In this document: positions 1 to 13,000 of the stretch, piece after piece | Layout of the letters: every line of letters starts with the position of its first letter | Numbering within the stretch: the first letter of the stretch is position 1 | Assembly: GCF_003570715.1 (NCBI RefSeq) | Contig: NZ_QXXQ01000003.1 | Coordinates: 124,001-188,000 of the forward strand | Direction of reading: 5' to 3' | Source of the DNA: Gemmobacter lutimaris | Lineage (GTDB): Bacteria > Pseudomonadota > Alphaproteobacteria > Rhodobacterales > Rhodobacteraceae | Length of the DNA: 64,000 nt | Notes under the pieces: model-generated | What the model saw: the letters and a program-made list of their open reading frames with translations, nothing else | Databases searched by the model: none | What the model was told of the DNA's origin: nothing | Program-made: the position numbers and the translations under genes

Positions 1-269
1 ATGCGCAGGGTGACCAGAGGACCGAACTCGCCCACGATCTGCGATCCGATCAGCGAGCACAGGATGCCCACGACAAAGCCCACCAGCACGACCCGTCGCG
101 CGGCGGCGGCACCATAGATGCGGTTGGTCAGATCGGTGACCAGAAAGGCGACAGGATAGGTGAGTGCGCCCCATGTCAGCCAGGGACCGAGCAGGTATTG
201 CACAAGAATGTTGGAAGCCACCACCGTGGCCGCCATGGCGAGAACGCCGGGCAGAAGGGATTTCGACAT
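1..269 (-). CDS. yhhQ: Queuosine precursor transporter, YhhQ/VUT family (3' part outside window)
   Basis: Inner-membrane carrier of the YhhQ (DUF165) family, which imports queuine-pathway precursors such as preQ0/preQ1 for tRNA modification. The first 89 residues are visible and carry the family N-terminus: start MSKSLLPGVLAMAATVVASN, then a hydrophobic segment, then LTWGALTYPVAFLVTDLTNR with the typical FLVTDLTN motif, then a further hydrophobic stretch. The gene runs off the left edge, so the C-terminal half is not visible. It follows the phytase-like gene on the same strand after a 79-nt gap. Confidence 0.85.
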   Translation of the reverse strand, partial: MSKSLLPGVLAMAATVVASNILVQYLLGPWLTWGALTYPVAFLVTDLTNRIYGAAAARRVVLVGFVVGILCSLIGSQIVGEFGPLVTLR

Positions 270-348
270 GTGTGATCCGTTTTTACAAGGTCGCGGAGAC
301 TTGGCCCTTTTGGGCAGGCCGCCCCGTTACGCCCGGACAGGGCACGAG

Positions 349-1236
349 TCAATCCGGCAGGCGATATTCGACGATTTCGGTGGTCTGGAAGAACCGGAAA
401 TTGTCATCCGCGATCAGCGTCAGCCGGATACCCTGTGCATCGTGCCAGACGGCGATGCCTTCCAGATTGTCATGCTGGCCCGGTCGGGTTTGCAGCACGG
501 TTTCCCCGCGGTCGATCTGATTGCCGGTCACGTTGAAGCGCCGGACGCGGGAGGCAAAGCCCATCAGTCCGCGAAACTGCCGCTCCAGAAGGTAAAGCCG
601 ACCATCCGGCCCGAAATCGGCGCCGACCGGCAGAAATGATCCCTCGCGCGGGATGGTGAAGGGCTGGTCCCATGTCCCGTTGTGAAAGCGCCAGACCGGG
701 AAAGGCCTGTCCTCGCGCCCAGATCTTTCGGGCAGGGTGTAAAGCGCGCCATCCGGCCCGATGGCCAGCGCCTCAAGCGAAGAATTGCGCTGCATCTTAG
801 CAAAGGCTTGCGGGGTCGGCAGGTTTTCCGCCTCGGCGCCCATCCGGGCATAGCGCAAAACCCGCGCAACGCCTTCGAGCGAGATATAGGCGGTTCCGTC
901 CGCCGCGATGGCCAGCCCCTCGCTGTCATTGCGCCCATTGGCCAGCGACGACTTGCCTTTGCCCCGCAGCACCTGCACCGGGGCGGCCTCGATCCCGATG
1001 ATCCGGCCAGAACCGTCGCGCCGCAATCGCCCGGAGGTCCAGCCGCCGCGATCAGAAAGCGCGGTGAAGCGCAGACCGTCGTCGCTGATCTCCAGCCCCG
1101 ACATGCCGCCCATGCGTGGATCGTCCGAGCGCCATACGAAGCTTCCGAGGTGGCCGGGCGCCTCCGTCGGGCTGGCGCTGCCTTCAAGGGCGAGCCCGCA
1201 GGCGAGGATCAGCGTGATGACAGAACGGCGGCGCAT
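349..1236 (-). CDS. Esterase-like activity of phytase family protein (secreted)
   Basis: Predicted exported protein of 295 residues of the phytase-like esterase family (a beta-propeller fold); substrate unknown. Residues 1-25 form a signal peptide ([19 protein letters not shown], cleavage near SPTEA). The body has family-type strands such as [20 protein letters not shown], then [17 protein letters not shown] and NLEGIAVW, consistent with repeated propeller blades. The start lies inside the 3' end of mepA (28-nt overlap), suggesting translational coupling in one operon with thioesterase, MFS and mepA. The shared operon does not reveal the substrate. Confidence 0.75.
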   Translation of the reverse strand: MRRRSVITLILACGLALEGSASPTEAPGHLGSFVWRSDDPRMGGMSGLEISDDGLRFTALSDRGGWTSGRLRRDGSGRIIGIEAAPVQVLRGKGKSSLANGRNDSEGLAIAADGTAYISLEGVARVLRYARMGAEAENLPTPQAFAKMQRNSSLEALAIGPDGALYTLPERSGREDRPFPVWRFHNGTWDQPFTIPREGSFLPVGADFGPDGRLYLLERQFRGLMGFASRVRRFNVTGNQIDRGETVLQTRPGQHDNLEGIAVWHDAQGIRLTLIADDNFRFFQTTEIVEYRLPD

Positions 1237-2114
1237 TGCTTGGGCAGATCGGCCATCGTGTATTCACGCGGCCCGCGCTTTTTCGGCGCATTCGGGTCTT
1301 TGGGCTTTTTCGGCTGCGGCTCCAGCGCGGCGGTCACCCACCAGGTCAGGCTGTCGTCACAGCCATCGCCGCCATTGGAAAGTTCGGCCACTGTGGGTTT
1401 CTGCGTCTCGCAGGCCGTGGCGCCACGCGGGCATTTCAGCCGGACGTGAAAATGCGTGTCATGCCCCCAATAGGGGCGGATTTTCTGAAGCCAGTCCTTG
1501 TCCTTGCGACCGGCGGTGCGGCAAAGTTCGATCTTCACCGGCGGGGTCACGAAGATACGATCCACGCGCGGGTCAGAGGCGGCGGCCTTAAGCACCGCAG
1601 CATGCTGTGCCGTCCAGTTCGTGGTGATCTTGCGCTGATCGGCAGAGCGCACCGAAATCGAGCTGATCTTTTCCCGGTCCGCCCGGCTGAGGTTCAGCCG
1701 CTTGGGCGGCAGCATCCAGATATCGGCATCAAGCCCGATCTGGTGGCTGGCATGGCCGCTGGTCATCGGACCGCCGCGTGGCTGGCTGATGTCGCCGATG
1801 TATAGCCCGGCCCAGCCATTGATGCGGGACACCTGCGCCGACAGATCCTCAAGAAAAGCAATCATTTCCGGCTGGCCGAAGTTCCGCCCGCGCGACAGAC
1901 GCATGGCTTGCCACGTCGGTCCGGTTTCCGGCAGTTCCACCATCCCCGCCGCACAGCCCCGCGCGTAAGACCCGATGGGCATGGGCGCCTGTTGCGACGG
2001 GGCATCCTTCGCGCCGAACAGTTTGTTTGCCAGTTTCTCTGCGCTGACGGGTGCTGCGCTTAGGGAAAGGCTTGCTGCGGCCAGCAGACTGGCCAGAAAT
2101 ATCTTGCGGATCAT
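1209..2114 (-). CDS. mepA: Penicillin-insensitive murein endopeptidase MepA
   Basis: Periplasmic zinc LAS-type peptidase that cleaves the D-Ala-mDAP cross-links of peptidoglycan. Residues 1-25 are a signal peptide ([20 protein letters not shown]). The zinc motif [15 protein letters not shown] gives H121, H124 and D131, and the second motif HDTHFHVRL supplies the C-terminal histidines. Length (301 aa) fits the family. There is a C-terminal extension rich in Lys/Pro ([14 protein letters not shown]) that is not part of the catalytic domain. The start codon overlaps the MFS stop by one base (TGATG), so it is probably co-translated with that gene. Confidence 0.93.
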   Translation of the reverse strand: MIRKIFLASLLAAASLSLSAAPVSAEKLANKLFGAKDAPSQQAPMPIGSYARGCAAGMVELPETGPTWQAMRLSRGRNFGQPEMIAFLEDLSAQVSRINGWAGLYIGDISQPRGGPMTSGHASHQIGLDADIWMLPPKRLNLSRADREKISSISVRSADQRKITTNWTAQHAAVLKAAASDPRVDRIFVTPPVKIELCRTAGRKDKDWLQKIRPYWGHDTHFHVRLKCPRGATACETQKPTVAELSNGGDGCDDSLTWWVTAALEPQPKKPKDPNAPKKRGPREYTMADLPKQCAAVLSSR

Positions 2115-3478
2115 CAGACTGCCCGTTCACCGTTCGGTTTCACCCAGATTAGCAGAATGAGCCCGATGAGAAACAGCCCGATGAGCGGCGCGACGCCAAT
2201 GCGCTGCGATCCGCTGATGTCCGAGGCGACGGCAATGGCGAAGGGCGCGATGAACGAGGTCGCCTTGCCCGACAGGGCGAACAGGCCAAAGGCCTCGGTC
2301 GCGCGTTCGGGGGTGGTGTGAAACACCATCATGGTGCGCGAGGCAGCCTGCACCGTGCCCCCCGCCGCGCCGATCAGGATACCGCAGAGATACATGATGA
2401 CATCCGGCGCGCCGGACCCTTCCGCGAAGGGAATGCCGAAGATCTGTTCGCGTGACATGCCGACGATAACGGCACAGACGACAATCAGCACCCAGACCGA
2501 CATCACGATCACCGGCTTTGGTCCGCGCGCGGCATCCAGCTTGCCGCCGATCCATGTGGCAAGGCTGGCAGAAATGGCGCCGATGATGCCGAAAATGCCG
2601 ATCTGCGTGACGCTCCACCCCAGCACACCCGAGGCATAGACCCCGCCGAACCCGTAAAGCGCGTTCAGCGAGTCGCGGTAGAACATCGAGGACATGAGAT
2701 AGGCGAACAGGCTCTGACGGCTGGGCAGTGTCTTCAGCAGCCGCCCCAGATCAGCCAGCGCCGCCTTCACCGGCTGCCCGGTGCCGGTGCCGGGTGTTTC
2801 GCGCACCCACAGGAAGAAGGGCACCATGAAGATGATATACCACAGCGCGGTGAAGGGCCCGACCGCGCGGGTGCCCTCGCGGCTGCCTGCATCCAGCCCC
2901 AGAACGGGGTCCAGTCCGATCAGCGTCTTGCCGGTCACGCCGCTTTCTGCCAGCAGAAGCAGCATGATGATCAGCGAGATGATCCCGCCCAGATAGCCGA
3001 AAGCGAAGCCAGAGCCGGAAATCTTGCCCATCTCCTCATGCTCGGCGAGGCTGGGCATCAGGGAGTTGGTGAAAATCGTGGCGAATTCCATCCCGATCAG
3101 GCCGAGACCGAAAAAGACCATCGCCATGGTCAGATCGGGCATGTCGGGGGTCAGATACCACAGCCCCCATGAGCCGATGACATAGAAGGCGGAAAACACC
3201 CAGATCCAGATCATCCGGCGCCCCGACCCATCGGCAATGGCGCCCAGAACCGGGGCCAGCAGGGCGATCATCACGCCGGAAATGGTTTGCCCATAGCCCC
3301 AGAACGCCTGTGCCTGCGCGCCTGCCGCCTCGGCCGACAGGCCTTGCGTCAGGTAATAGCTTTTCGCCACTTCCGCAAAATAGGGGCCAAAGACGAAGGT
3401 CAGCAACAAGGTGTTGTAAGGTTGGCTGGCCCAGTCAAAGAAAAACCAGCCCCAGATGCGTTTCTTCGCGCTGACCAT
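2114..3478 (-). CDS. MFS transporter, UMF1 (Atg22-like) family
   Basis: Multi-pass inner-membrane transporter of 454 residues of the major facilitator superfamily. The N-terminus MVSAKKRIWGWFFFDWASQP is characteristic of the UMF1/Atg22-like group; substrate is unknown, with amino-acid efflux the usual guess. I chose the ATG at 3478 because it is preceded by an AGGGGA ribosome site and gives the canonical N-terminus; an upstream start in frame would add 44 non-homologous residues. It lies 68 nt downstream of the thioesterase gene and overlaps mepA by one base. Confidence 0.88.
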   Translation of the reverse strand: MVSAKKRIWGWFFFDWASQPYNTLLLTFVFGPYFAEVAKSYYLTQGLSAEAAGAQAQAFWGYGQTISGVMIALLAPVLGAIADGSGRRMIWIWVFSAFYVIGSWGLWYLTPDMPDLTMAMVFFGLGLIGMEFATIFTNSLMPSLAEHEEMGKISGSGFAFGYLGGIISLIIMLLLLAESGVTGKTLIGLDPVLGLDAGSREGTRAVGPFTALWYIIFMVPFFLWVRETPGTGTGQPVKAALADLGRLLKTLPSRQSLFAYLMSSMFYRDSLNALYGFGGVYASGVLGWSVTQIGIFGIIGAISASLATWIGGKLDAARGPKPVIVMSVWVLIVVCAVIVGMSREQIFGIPFAEGSGAPDVIMYLCGILIGAAGGTVQAASRTMMVFHTTPERATEAFGLFALSGKATSFIAPFAIAVASDISGSQRIGVAPLIGLFLIGLILLIWVKPNGERAV

Positions 3479-3546
3479 GGCTGTCCCCTTTGCCCGTTCG
3501 GGCCGATCAAGCCTGAAAGGCTCCCGGCTGGCAACCCCCTGCCGGA

Positions 3547-4083
3547 TCAGCAGTGCCGTTCCGGTGGCCAGGGGCGGGTGGCATCCGCCGCGATCCAGGC
3601 GGCGACCCATTCGGGCAAAGGCGGGCTTTCGACGGGCTGGCCCATCGCCTCCAGCACGCGTGCGGGCGGCACCATCCCGGCTTTGGAGGTGAAGGCCGAT
3701 CGGGCAAGCATCTGGCCGGTGCAGTCATTACCGCGCCACATGCTTTGTTCCAGATACATGAAACGCGCATCCCAGCCCACGCAGCGTGAATGCATCTTCA
3801 CGCACTGGAATGTCGTGACCCGCTTGCGATAGCGGGTCGTGTTGCCCGCCACCGCCATGCCCCAGCCCTGTTCGCGCACCACCCGCGCCAGCCCTGTGCG
3901 GATGGCCAGCGGCACCCGGCCCAGATCGAACAGCGTCAGGGTGCGGCCGTTGTTCAGTTCCATCCACGGGTCGATGTCCCATGGCCAGATGCGATGGGTG
4001 CTGACATGGGTGTCAAAGATCCCCAGGGCGGGGGCCTTGCGAAACTTCACGATTTCCTTGGCGAGTCGAACATAGGGATACAT
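3547..4083 (-). CDS. Acyl-CoA thioesterase, 4HBT hot-dog family
   Basis: A 178-residue cytoplasmic protein of the 4-hydroxybenzoyl-CoA thioesterase-like hot-dog family, likely hydrolysing acyl-CoA esters; natural substrate unknown. Family-like features are DIDPWMELNNGRTLTLFDLG near residues 38-57, where the DxxxHxNN-type catalytic loop of 4HBT proteins is altered to DPWMELNN. The C-terminal part, YLEQSMWRGNDCTGQMLARS, fits the last strands. Start at MYPYVRLAKEIVKF. First gene of the leftward run; diverges from yggT across 122 nt. Confidence 0.8.
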   Translation of the reverse strand: MYPYVRLAKEIVKFRKAPALGIFDTHVSTHRIWPWDIDPWMELNNGRTLTLFDLGRVPLAIRTGLARVVREQGWGMAVAGNTTRYRKRVTTFQCVKMHSRCVGWDARFMYLEQSMWRGNDCTGQMLARSAFTSKAGMVPPARVLEAMGQPVESPPLPEWVAAWIAADATRPWPPERHC

Positions 4084-4205
4084 GGGCGCCTCCTGTCCCT
4101 GTGGCCTGCCGCGCGTCATCCACAGGGTCAAGCGGAACGCTGCGGAAAGGCTTGCTCCCCTAGGGTCATCGCGTTACCTAGACCACAACAGCTTGTGAGG
4201 GCGCC

Positions 4206-4493
4206 ATGGTTTCCATTCTGCAAATCCTGCTTCTGCTGCTTGACGTGGCGCAGTGGGTGATCATTGCCCACATCATCATGTCCTGGCTGATCAACTTTCA
4301 GGTGCTCAATACTCGACAGCCGCTGGTCGCGCAGCTCTGGTATGGCCTGAACCGCCTGCTGGAGCCGGTTTACGGCACGGTGCGCCGCATCCTGCCCGCG
4401 ATGTCGGGCATCGACTTCGCGCCGCTCATCGTGCTTCTGGGCATCTACGCGCTGCGCATCGTCATCATCAACAACGCCGCGTCCTTCTACTGA
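4206..4493 (+). CDS. YggT family membrane protein
   Basis: Small (95 aa) inner-membrane protein of the YggT family. Two hydrophobic spans flank a cytoplasmic loop: the first near residues 5-28 (ILQILLLLLDVAQWVIIAHI), the second near 68-90. The loop has the family motif EPVYGTVRRILPAMSGIDFAPLI split around residues 58-78. The family is linked to division or osmotic functions and has no assigned reaction. It sits 3 nt upstream of recQ and is probably co-transcribed with it. Confidence 0.9.
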   Translation: MVSILQILLLLLDVAQWVIIAHIIMSWLINFQVLNTRQPLVAQLWYGLNRLLEPVYGTVRRILPAMSGIDFAPLIVLLGIYALRIVIINNAASFY

Positions 4494-4496
4494 CCC

Positions 4497-6536
4497 ATGC
4501 AACACCCGCGCGAGCTTCTGGCGAGGGTCTTCGGCTACGGGGCCTTTCGCCCCGGTCAGGAAGAGATCGTCGAGGCGGTGCTGGCAGGCCGCGACACGCT
4601 GGCCATCATGCCCACCGGCGGCGGCAAGTCGCTGTGCTTCCAGCTTCCGGCGCTGTGCCGCGAGGGGGTCACGGTTGTCATCTCGCCGCTGATTGCCCTG
4701 ATGCGCGATCAGGTGCGCAGCTTGCGCGAGGCGGGGGTGGAGGCCGGGGCGCTGACCTCCGGCAATACCGACGAGGAAACCGAAGAGGTGTTCCGGGCGC
4801 TGGATGAAGGGCGGCTGAAACTGCTGTATATGGCGCCGGAACGGCTCGCCTCCGGCAACACCACCGCGCTTTTGCGCCGGGTCGGCACCAATCTCATTGC
4901 GGTGGACGAGGCGCATTGCGTCAGCCAGTGGGGCCATGACTTCCGCCCCGACTACCTGCGCATTGGTGAGTTGAAGCGTGCGCTGAACGTGCCGCTTGCC
5001 GCCTTCACCGCCACCGCAGACGAGGAAACCCGCGCCGAGATCGTGACCCGGCTGTTCGGCGGCGAGGCACCCGCCACCTTCCTGCGCGGCTTCGACCGGC
5101 CAAATATCCATCTGGCCTTCGCCGTGAAGGACAGCCCGCGCCGCCAGATCCTTGATTTCGCGGGGGCGCGGAAGGGGCAATCCGGCATCGTCTATTGCGC
5201 CACACGGTCCAAGACCGAGGTGCTGGCCCAGGCGCTGCGCGAGGCCGGGCATGTCGCCTGCCACTATCACGGCGGCATGGATGCCGAAGACCGCCGAAGC
5301 GTCGAGGTGCGGTTTCAGCAAGAGGACGGCCTGATCGTCTGCGCCACCATCGCTTTCGGCATGGGCATCGACAAGCCTGACATCCGCTGGGTCGCGCATG
5401 CCGATCTGTCGAAGTCCATCGAGGCTTACTATCAGGAAATCGGTCGCGCCGGGCGTGACGGCGCCCCGGCCGAGACGCTGACGCTCTACGGCCCCGACGA
5501 CATCCGCCTGCGCCGCTCGCAGATCGACGAAAGCCCCGCCCCCGCCGACCGGAAAGAGGCCGATCACGCCCGGCTGAACGCGCTGCTGGGTCTGGCCGAG
5601 GCGACGGGCTGCCGCCGTCAGGTGCTGCTTGGCTACTTTGGCGAGACCTCCGGCCCTTGCGGCAATTGCGACATCTGCGACCGCCCCGCGCAGGTCTTTG
5701 ATGCAACGGAGCCCGTGCGCAAGGCACTGTCAGCCGTGCTGCGCACAGGCGAATGGTTCGGCGCCGGACATCTGATCGACATTCTGACTGGCAATGATAC
5801 GGCCAAGGTGCGCGAGAAGGGGCATGACCAGCTTCCCACCTTCGGTGTCGGGCGTGACCTGTCGAAAACCGGCTGGGGTGCGGTGTTCCGGCAGATGATG
5901 GGGCGCGACTTGCTGCGCCCCGATCCAGAACGCTTTGGCGCCCTGCGCATGACCGAGGCCGCCCGGCCGATCCTGCGCGGCGAGGAAAGCATCACCCTGC
6001 GGCGTGACACGGTGCAGGCAAGTGCACGGCCGGCCGTCAAATCGCTGGTGGCCGAGGAGGACGCGCCGCTGCTTTCGGCGCTGAAAGCGAAGCGCCGTGC
6101 TTTGGCCGAGGCCGCGCGCGTGCCCGCCTATGTCATCTTCCCCGACCGCACGCTGATCGAGATGGCAGAGCGCCGCCCCGCCACGCTGGACGAGATGTCG
6201 CGCGTCAGTGGTGTCGGGGCCAAGAAGCTGGAAAGCTATGGCGCGGCCTTCCTGTCGGTCATCAATGGTGCCGCCGATCCGATGCATCCGGCCCGCGCCC
6301 GACTGGCCGGGCAGCCCGCCGGGGCGCTGTTCGATCTGCTGGCCGAGGCGCAACTGCGGCTGATGCGTGGCGAGGATGGCACCGGCAAACCGATGTCGCT
6401 TTCGCAAAGCGCCCTGCGCCGCATCGCCGAGGCGAGGCCGTCCACCCTGTCGGATCTCGATCGTGTCGGGGATCTTGGCCCCGCACGGCTGGACCGCTTT
6501 GGCGAAGCTTTCCTGTCCTTGTGCCGTGACGCCTGA
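4497..6536 (+). CDS. recQ: ATP-dependent DNA helicase RecQ
   Basis: 3'-5' DNA helicase acting in recombination and fork repair. Superfamily-2 motifs are intact: Walker A PTGGGKS (39-45), DEAH (137-140) followed by the RecQ aromatic loop CVSQWGHDFRPDY, and QEIGRAGRDG as motif VI. A zinc-binding set follows (CRRQVLLGYFGE...CGNCDIC), then winged helix and an HRDC domain around residues 515-580. A second short HRDC-like stretch closes the protein (ALRRIAEARPSTLSDLDRVG). At 679 residues it is slightly longer than E. coli RecQ, owing to the extra C-terminal repeat. yaaA follows 10 nt downstream. Confidence 0.97.
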   Translation: MQHPRELLARVFGYGAFRPGQEEIVEAVLAGRDTLAIMPTGGGKSLCFQLPALCREGVTVVISPLIALMRDQVRSLREAGVEAGALTSGNTDEETEEVFRALDEGRLKLLYMAPERLASGNTTALLRRVGTNLIAVDEAHCVSQWGHDFRPDYLRIGELKRALNVPLAAFTATADEETRAEIVTRLFGGEAPATFLRGFDRPNIHLAFAVKDSPRRQILDFAGARKGQSGIVYCATRSKTEVLAQALREAGHVACHYHGGMDAEDRRSVEVRFQQEDGLIVCATIAFGMGIDKPDIRWVAHADLSKSIEAYYQEIGRAGRDGAPAETLTLYGPDDIRLRRSQIDESPAPADRKEADHARLNALLGLAEATGCRRQVLLGYFGETSGPCGNCDICDRPAQVFDATEPVRKALSAVLRTGEWFGAGHLIDILTGNDTAKVREKGHDQLPTFGVGRDLSKTGWGAVFRQMMGRDLLRPDPERFGALRMTEAARPILRGEESITLRRDTVQASARPAVKSLVAEEDAPLLSALKAKRRALAEAARVPAYVIFPDRTLIEMAERRPATLDEMSRVSGVGAKKLESYGAAFLSVINGAADPMHPARARLAGQPAGALFDLLAEAQLRLMRGEDGTGKPMSLSQSALRRIAEARPSTLSDLDRVGDLGPARLDRFGEAFLSLCRDA

Positions 6537-6546
6537 AAGACCCGCC

Positions 6547-7311
6547 ATGCTGACCGTGATTTCCCCCGCCAAACGCCTTGATCCCGCGCCTGCGCCGCTG
6601 CCTGCCGGTATCGCCGCGACCGATCCGCACTTCGCGGCGGAAGCCACCGAGCTTGTCGGGATTGCCCGCGCCCTAACTCCGGCCGATCTGCGCAAGCTGA
6701 TGGGCATTTCCCCCGCGCTGGCCGAGTTGAATGCCGGGCGGTTCGCCGCCTTCGGCACACAGGATCTTGCGCCTGCCGCCCTGATCTTTGCGGGCGATAC
6801 CTATGCCGGGCTGGAGGCGGGCAAGCTGGACGCCGATGCCTGGCGCTGGGCGTCCGCGCATCTGCGCATCCTGTCGGGTCTTTACGGCCTGCTGCGTCTG
6901 ACCGACCGGATCGAGCCTTACCGGCTGGAGATGGGTTCGCGTCTGGCCAACCCGCGCGGCGCCTCGCTTTACGACTGGTGGGGTGATCGGCTGGCCACGG
7001 CGCTGGACGAGGCCGCCGAACAGGCCGGGGCGCGGTGTCTGGTGAATTGCGCCTCGATAGAATATTTCTCGGCCGTCGATCCTGCGGCGCTGCGCCTTCC
7101 CGTGGTCACCCCGGTCTTTCTGGAAGACCGCGAGGGGGGCGCCAAGGTCATCAGCTTCTGGGCCAAGAAAGCGCGCGGGGCGATGGCGCGGTTCATTCTG
7201 GAAAACCGGCTGTCCGACCCTGATGACCTGCGCGGTTTTACCTCGGGCGGCTACAGGCATGACCCGGAGGCGTCAGAGGGCGGGCGGCTGGTTTTCCGGC
7301 GCAGCGTCTGA
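6547..7311 (+). CDS. yaaA: Peroxide stress protein YaaA
   Basis: Cytoplasmic protein of the YaaA (DUF328) family; in E. coli it limits free iron and oxidative DNA damage during peroxide stress. The start MLTVISPAKRLDP and the internal LSGLYGLLRLTDRIEPYRLEMG split over residues 113-134 are family hallmarks, as is FTSGGYRHDPEAS near the C-terminus. The ATG at 6547 is chosen because translation upstream of it lies inside recQ. At 254 residues it is full length. Co-directional with recQ and convergent with the kinase gene, whose stop is only 3 nt away. Confidence 0.93.
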   Translation: MLTVISPAKRLDPAPAPLPAGIAATDPHFAAEATELVGIARALTPADLRKLMGISPALAELNAGRFAAFGTQDLAPAALIFAGDTYAGLEAGKLDADAWRWASAHLRILSGLYGLLRLTDRIEPYRLEMGSRLANPRGASLYDWWGDRLATALDEAAEQAGARCLVNCASIEYFSAVDPAALRLPVVTPVFLEDREGGAKVISFWAKKARGAMARFILENRLSDPDDLRGFTSGGYRHDPEASEGGRLVFRRSV

Positions 7312-7314
7312 CCC

Positions 7315-9855
<2,541 letters not shown>

Positions 9856-10029
9856 CCGTTATCCACATCCTGCTTCCCCGGACGGGGTTCCGTCGGGCAG
9901 GGGCAGGTTCCCGCAACATCGTGAAGCAAGGCTTAACAAGATCAGATCGTGAACAGAGGGACGCGGCGATTGCGCCGCGCGGCCCGCCGTGGCAGCATTG
10001 CGCCCAAGCCTTTTCAGGAGGATTTTCAG

Positions 10030-13000
10030 ATGCGTCCGTTTCGCCTTGCCGTCGCCGTGGCTGTATTGGCCCTTGGGCTGCCGGGGCTGTCCTCCGCACA
10101 GGACCTGATACCGGCCAAGCGATTCGTCCTGACGCAGGATGCGGACCTGCCGGGCGGCGATCTTTCCTCGCAATTCGATACCACACTGGAAGCCTGTGAA
10201 CGCGCCTGCACGGCCGAACCGCGCTGCACGGATTTCACATTCAACACCCGCAACGGGTCTTGTTTCGTGAAGGCAAATCCGGGGGAAGGGGCGTTTTATC
10301 AGGGTGCCATTTCGGGGCGTCTGGTGCAGGCCGATCCGGCGCTGCTGCGCGAGGCGCCTGCGCGCCGGGCCGATCTGGGCTTTCTGAACGACGGTGACTT
10401 CGCATTGGCGCTGGATCAGGCGCAGGGGCTGGGCAATCTCCATACGACCGGCCAGTGGACGGCGGCCGAACATATGGAAGCCGCGCGCCAGAACGAGGCG
10501 GCGGGCAAGCTGATGCAGGCCGCAAATTTCACCGGCGCCGCGCTGAACGCCGAGGATCGCGCCGACCTTTGGGTGGAATACGCCCGCCTGTTGCTTGCAG
10601 CGGCCAACCAGAACCAGAACGAGGCCGGTTCGTTGCGGTTCCGCGCCCTTTCAGCCTCGGTCAATGCCTATCTGCGCACAGGCTTGGTGGCGGTGCGGCA
10701 CAATGCGCTGGTGCAGATGGCACTGGCGATGGAGGCGCAGGGCCGGGGCGGTGATATGGTCAAGGCGCTGCGTCTGGCGCAATCCATTCAGCCGCGCGAC
10801 GATACGGCGGCGCTGCTGGACAAGGCCGCTGGCAAATACGGCTTCCGCATTCTTGAGACGGATATTCAAAGCGATACGGCGCGGCCTCGTGTCTGCGTGA
10901 ACGTCTCGGAGGATCTGGTTGAATCCGGGCTGGATTACGCTCCTTTCGTGCAACTGCCGGAAACCGGGCTGACGGTGCAACCGGGTGGTTGGCGGCAGCT
11001 GTGCGTCGAGGGCGTCAGCCATGGCAAGCGCTACCAGTTCACCTTCCGCGAAGGGCTGCCCTCGGCCGACGGGCAGGAACTGGCGAAATCGGTGCAGATC
11101 AGCGCCTATGTCCGCGACCGCGCGGCGCAGGTGCGTTTCCCCGGCCGGGCCTATGTGCTGCCGAAAACCGATCAGGCGGCGCTGCCGGTGGTGACGGTGA
11201 ATACCGACAAGCTGGATCTTGCGTTGTATCGCGTGTCTGACCGCAACATTCTGCGGGCGGCGCAGAATGGCTATATCGACTGGCCGATTGCCGAATATCA
11301 GGAACAGGGCTTTGCCGGTGAGGTGGGCGAGGAGTTGTGGAAGGGCAGCGCCACTGTCGTGCGCGAGGTGAACAAGGATGTCACCACGCGCCTGCCGCTG
11401 GCCGAGGCACTGCATGACCTGCCCGCCGGGATCTATGCGCTGAAGGCGGCGGTGCCGGGGGTGGACCCCTATGCCATCCCGGCGGCCTGGCAATGGTTCG
11501 TGGTCTCCGACCTTGGCATGACCTCGCTTTCGGGGACTGACGGGCTGCATGTCATCATCCGCAGTCTCGCCAGTGCCGAAGCACGGGCGGGTGTGACGGT
11601 CGAACTGCTAAGCCGGACCAACAATGTTCTCGGCACGGCAGTCACTGACGCGCAAGGTTATGCCCGGTTTGACGCCGGGCTGGCGCGCGGCACCGGCGGG
11701 GCTGCGCCCTCGATGCTGGTGGCGAAGGATGGCGACAAGGATCTGGCCTTCCTGTCGCTGACCGACCCGGAGTTCGACCTGTCCGACCGTGGGGTGGAAG
11801 GGCGAGAGGCGGCGGGGCCGGTGGATGTGTTCCTGACCACGGATCGCGGCGCCTATCGTGCGGGCGAAACCGTCTATGCCACCGCGCTGACCCGCGATCC
11901 GCGCGCGCAGGCGGTTGAAGGACTCCCGCTGACCGCGATTTACCGTCGGCCCGACGGGGTGGAATATGCCCGTGCGCAGGCGGCAGATGCAGGCAAGGGC
12001 GGCCATGTCTTTGCGCAACCCATCGCGGGCAGCGCGCCGCGCGGCGTCTGGAAGATGCAGGTCTATGCCGATCTGGAGGCCAAGCCACTGGCGACACAAA
12101 CCTTCCTCGTCGAAGATTTTCTGCCGGAACGCATCGACTATGCGCTGAAGCTGCCGGATACCCCGCTCGCGCCCGGCGATGTGGCGGAAATCGGCGTCGA
12201 GGCGAAATATCTGTTCGGGGCGCCCGGTGCCGATCTGGCGATCGAGGGTGAGGTGCTGCTGCGCGCCGCCAAGGGGCTGCCCGCATGGCCCGGCTATGTC
12301 TTCGGCCGCCACGATCAGCCCTTTGACGCGCGGATGGAGGCGATCGCCTCGGGCACCCGCACCGATGCCGCGGGCAAGGCGACCGTTGCCGCCGCGCTAC
12401 CCGAAGCAGATGATCCGGGCCGTCCGCTGGAGGCGCGCTTTACCCTGCGCATCGCCGAAGGCTCGGGCCGTCCGGTGGAACGGCGGGTGGAAACCCCGCT
12501 GGTGCCTGTATCGCCGATGATCGGGGTGAAGCCGCTGTTTGATGGCACCGTGCCGGAAAACGCCGAGGCGCGGTTCGCGCTGATCGGCGTCGGCACTGAT
12601 CTGGCCGCCACTCCGATGAAGGCGGCGTGGGAGCTGACGCGCGTCGAGACCAATTACCAATGGTATAGCTACTCCGGCAACTGGAACTGGGAGCCGGTGA
12701 CGACCCGCACCCGCATCGCCAGTGGCGAGGTCGATCTGGGCGCCGATCCGGTGCAGGTGTCGGCCCCGGTGCAATGGGGCGAGTATGAGCTTTCGGTCAG
12801 CCGCATCGACGGCACGCCGGCCGAAACCTCGACCAGTTTCTATGCTGGCTGGTATGCGCCTGCCGATGCCACCGCAACGCCCGACACGCTGGAACTGTCG
12901 CTGGACAAGCCCGCCTATCGGCCGGGCGAGACGGCGAAGCTGCGCATGGTGCCGCGCGCGGCGGGCAAGGCGCTGGTCATGGTGATGTCTGACCGGCTGA

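Noticed and set aside
4128-5567. 479-residue minus-strand frame over yggT and recQ
   Set aside because: Shadow of recQ; no ribosome site.
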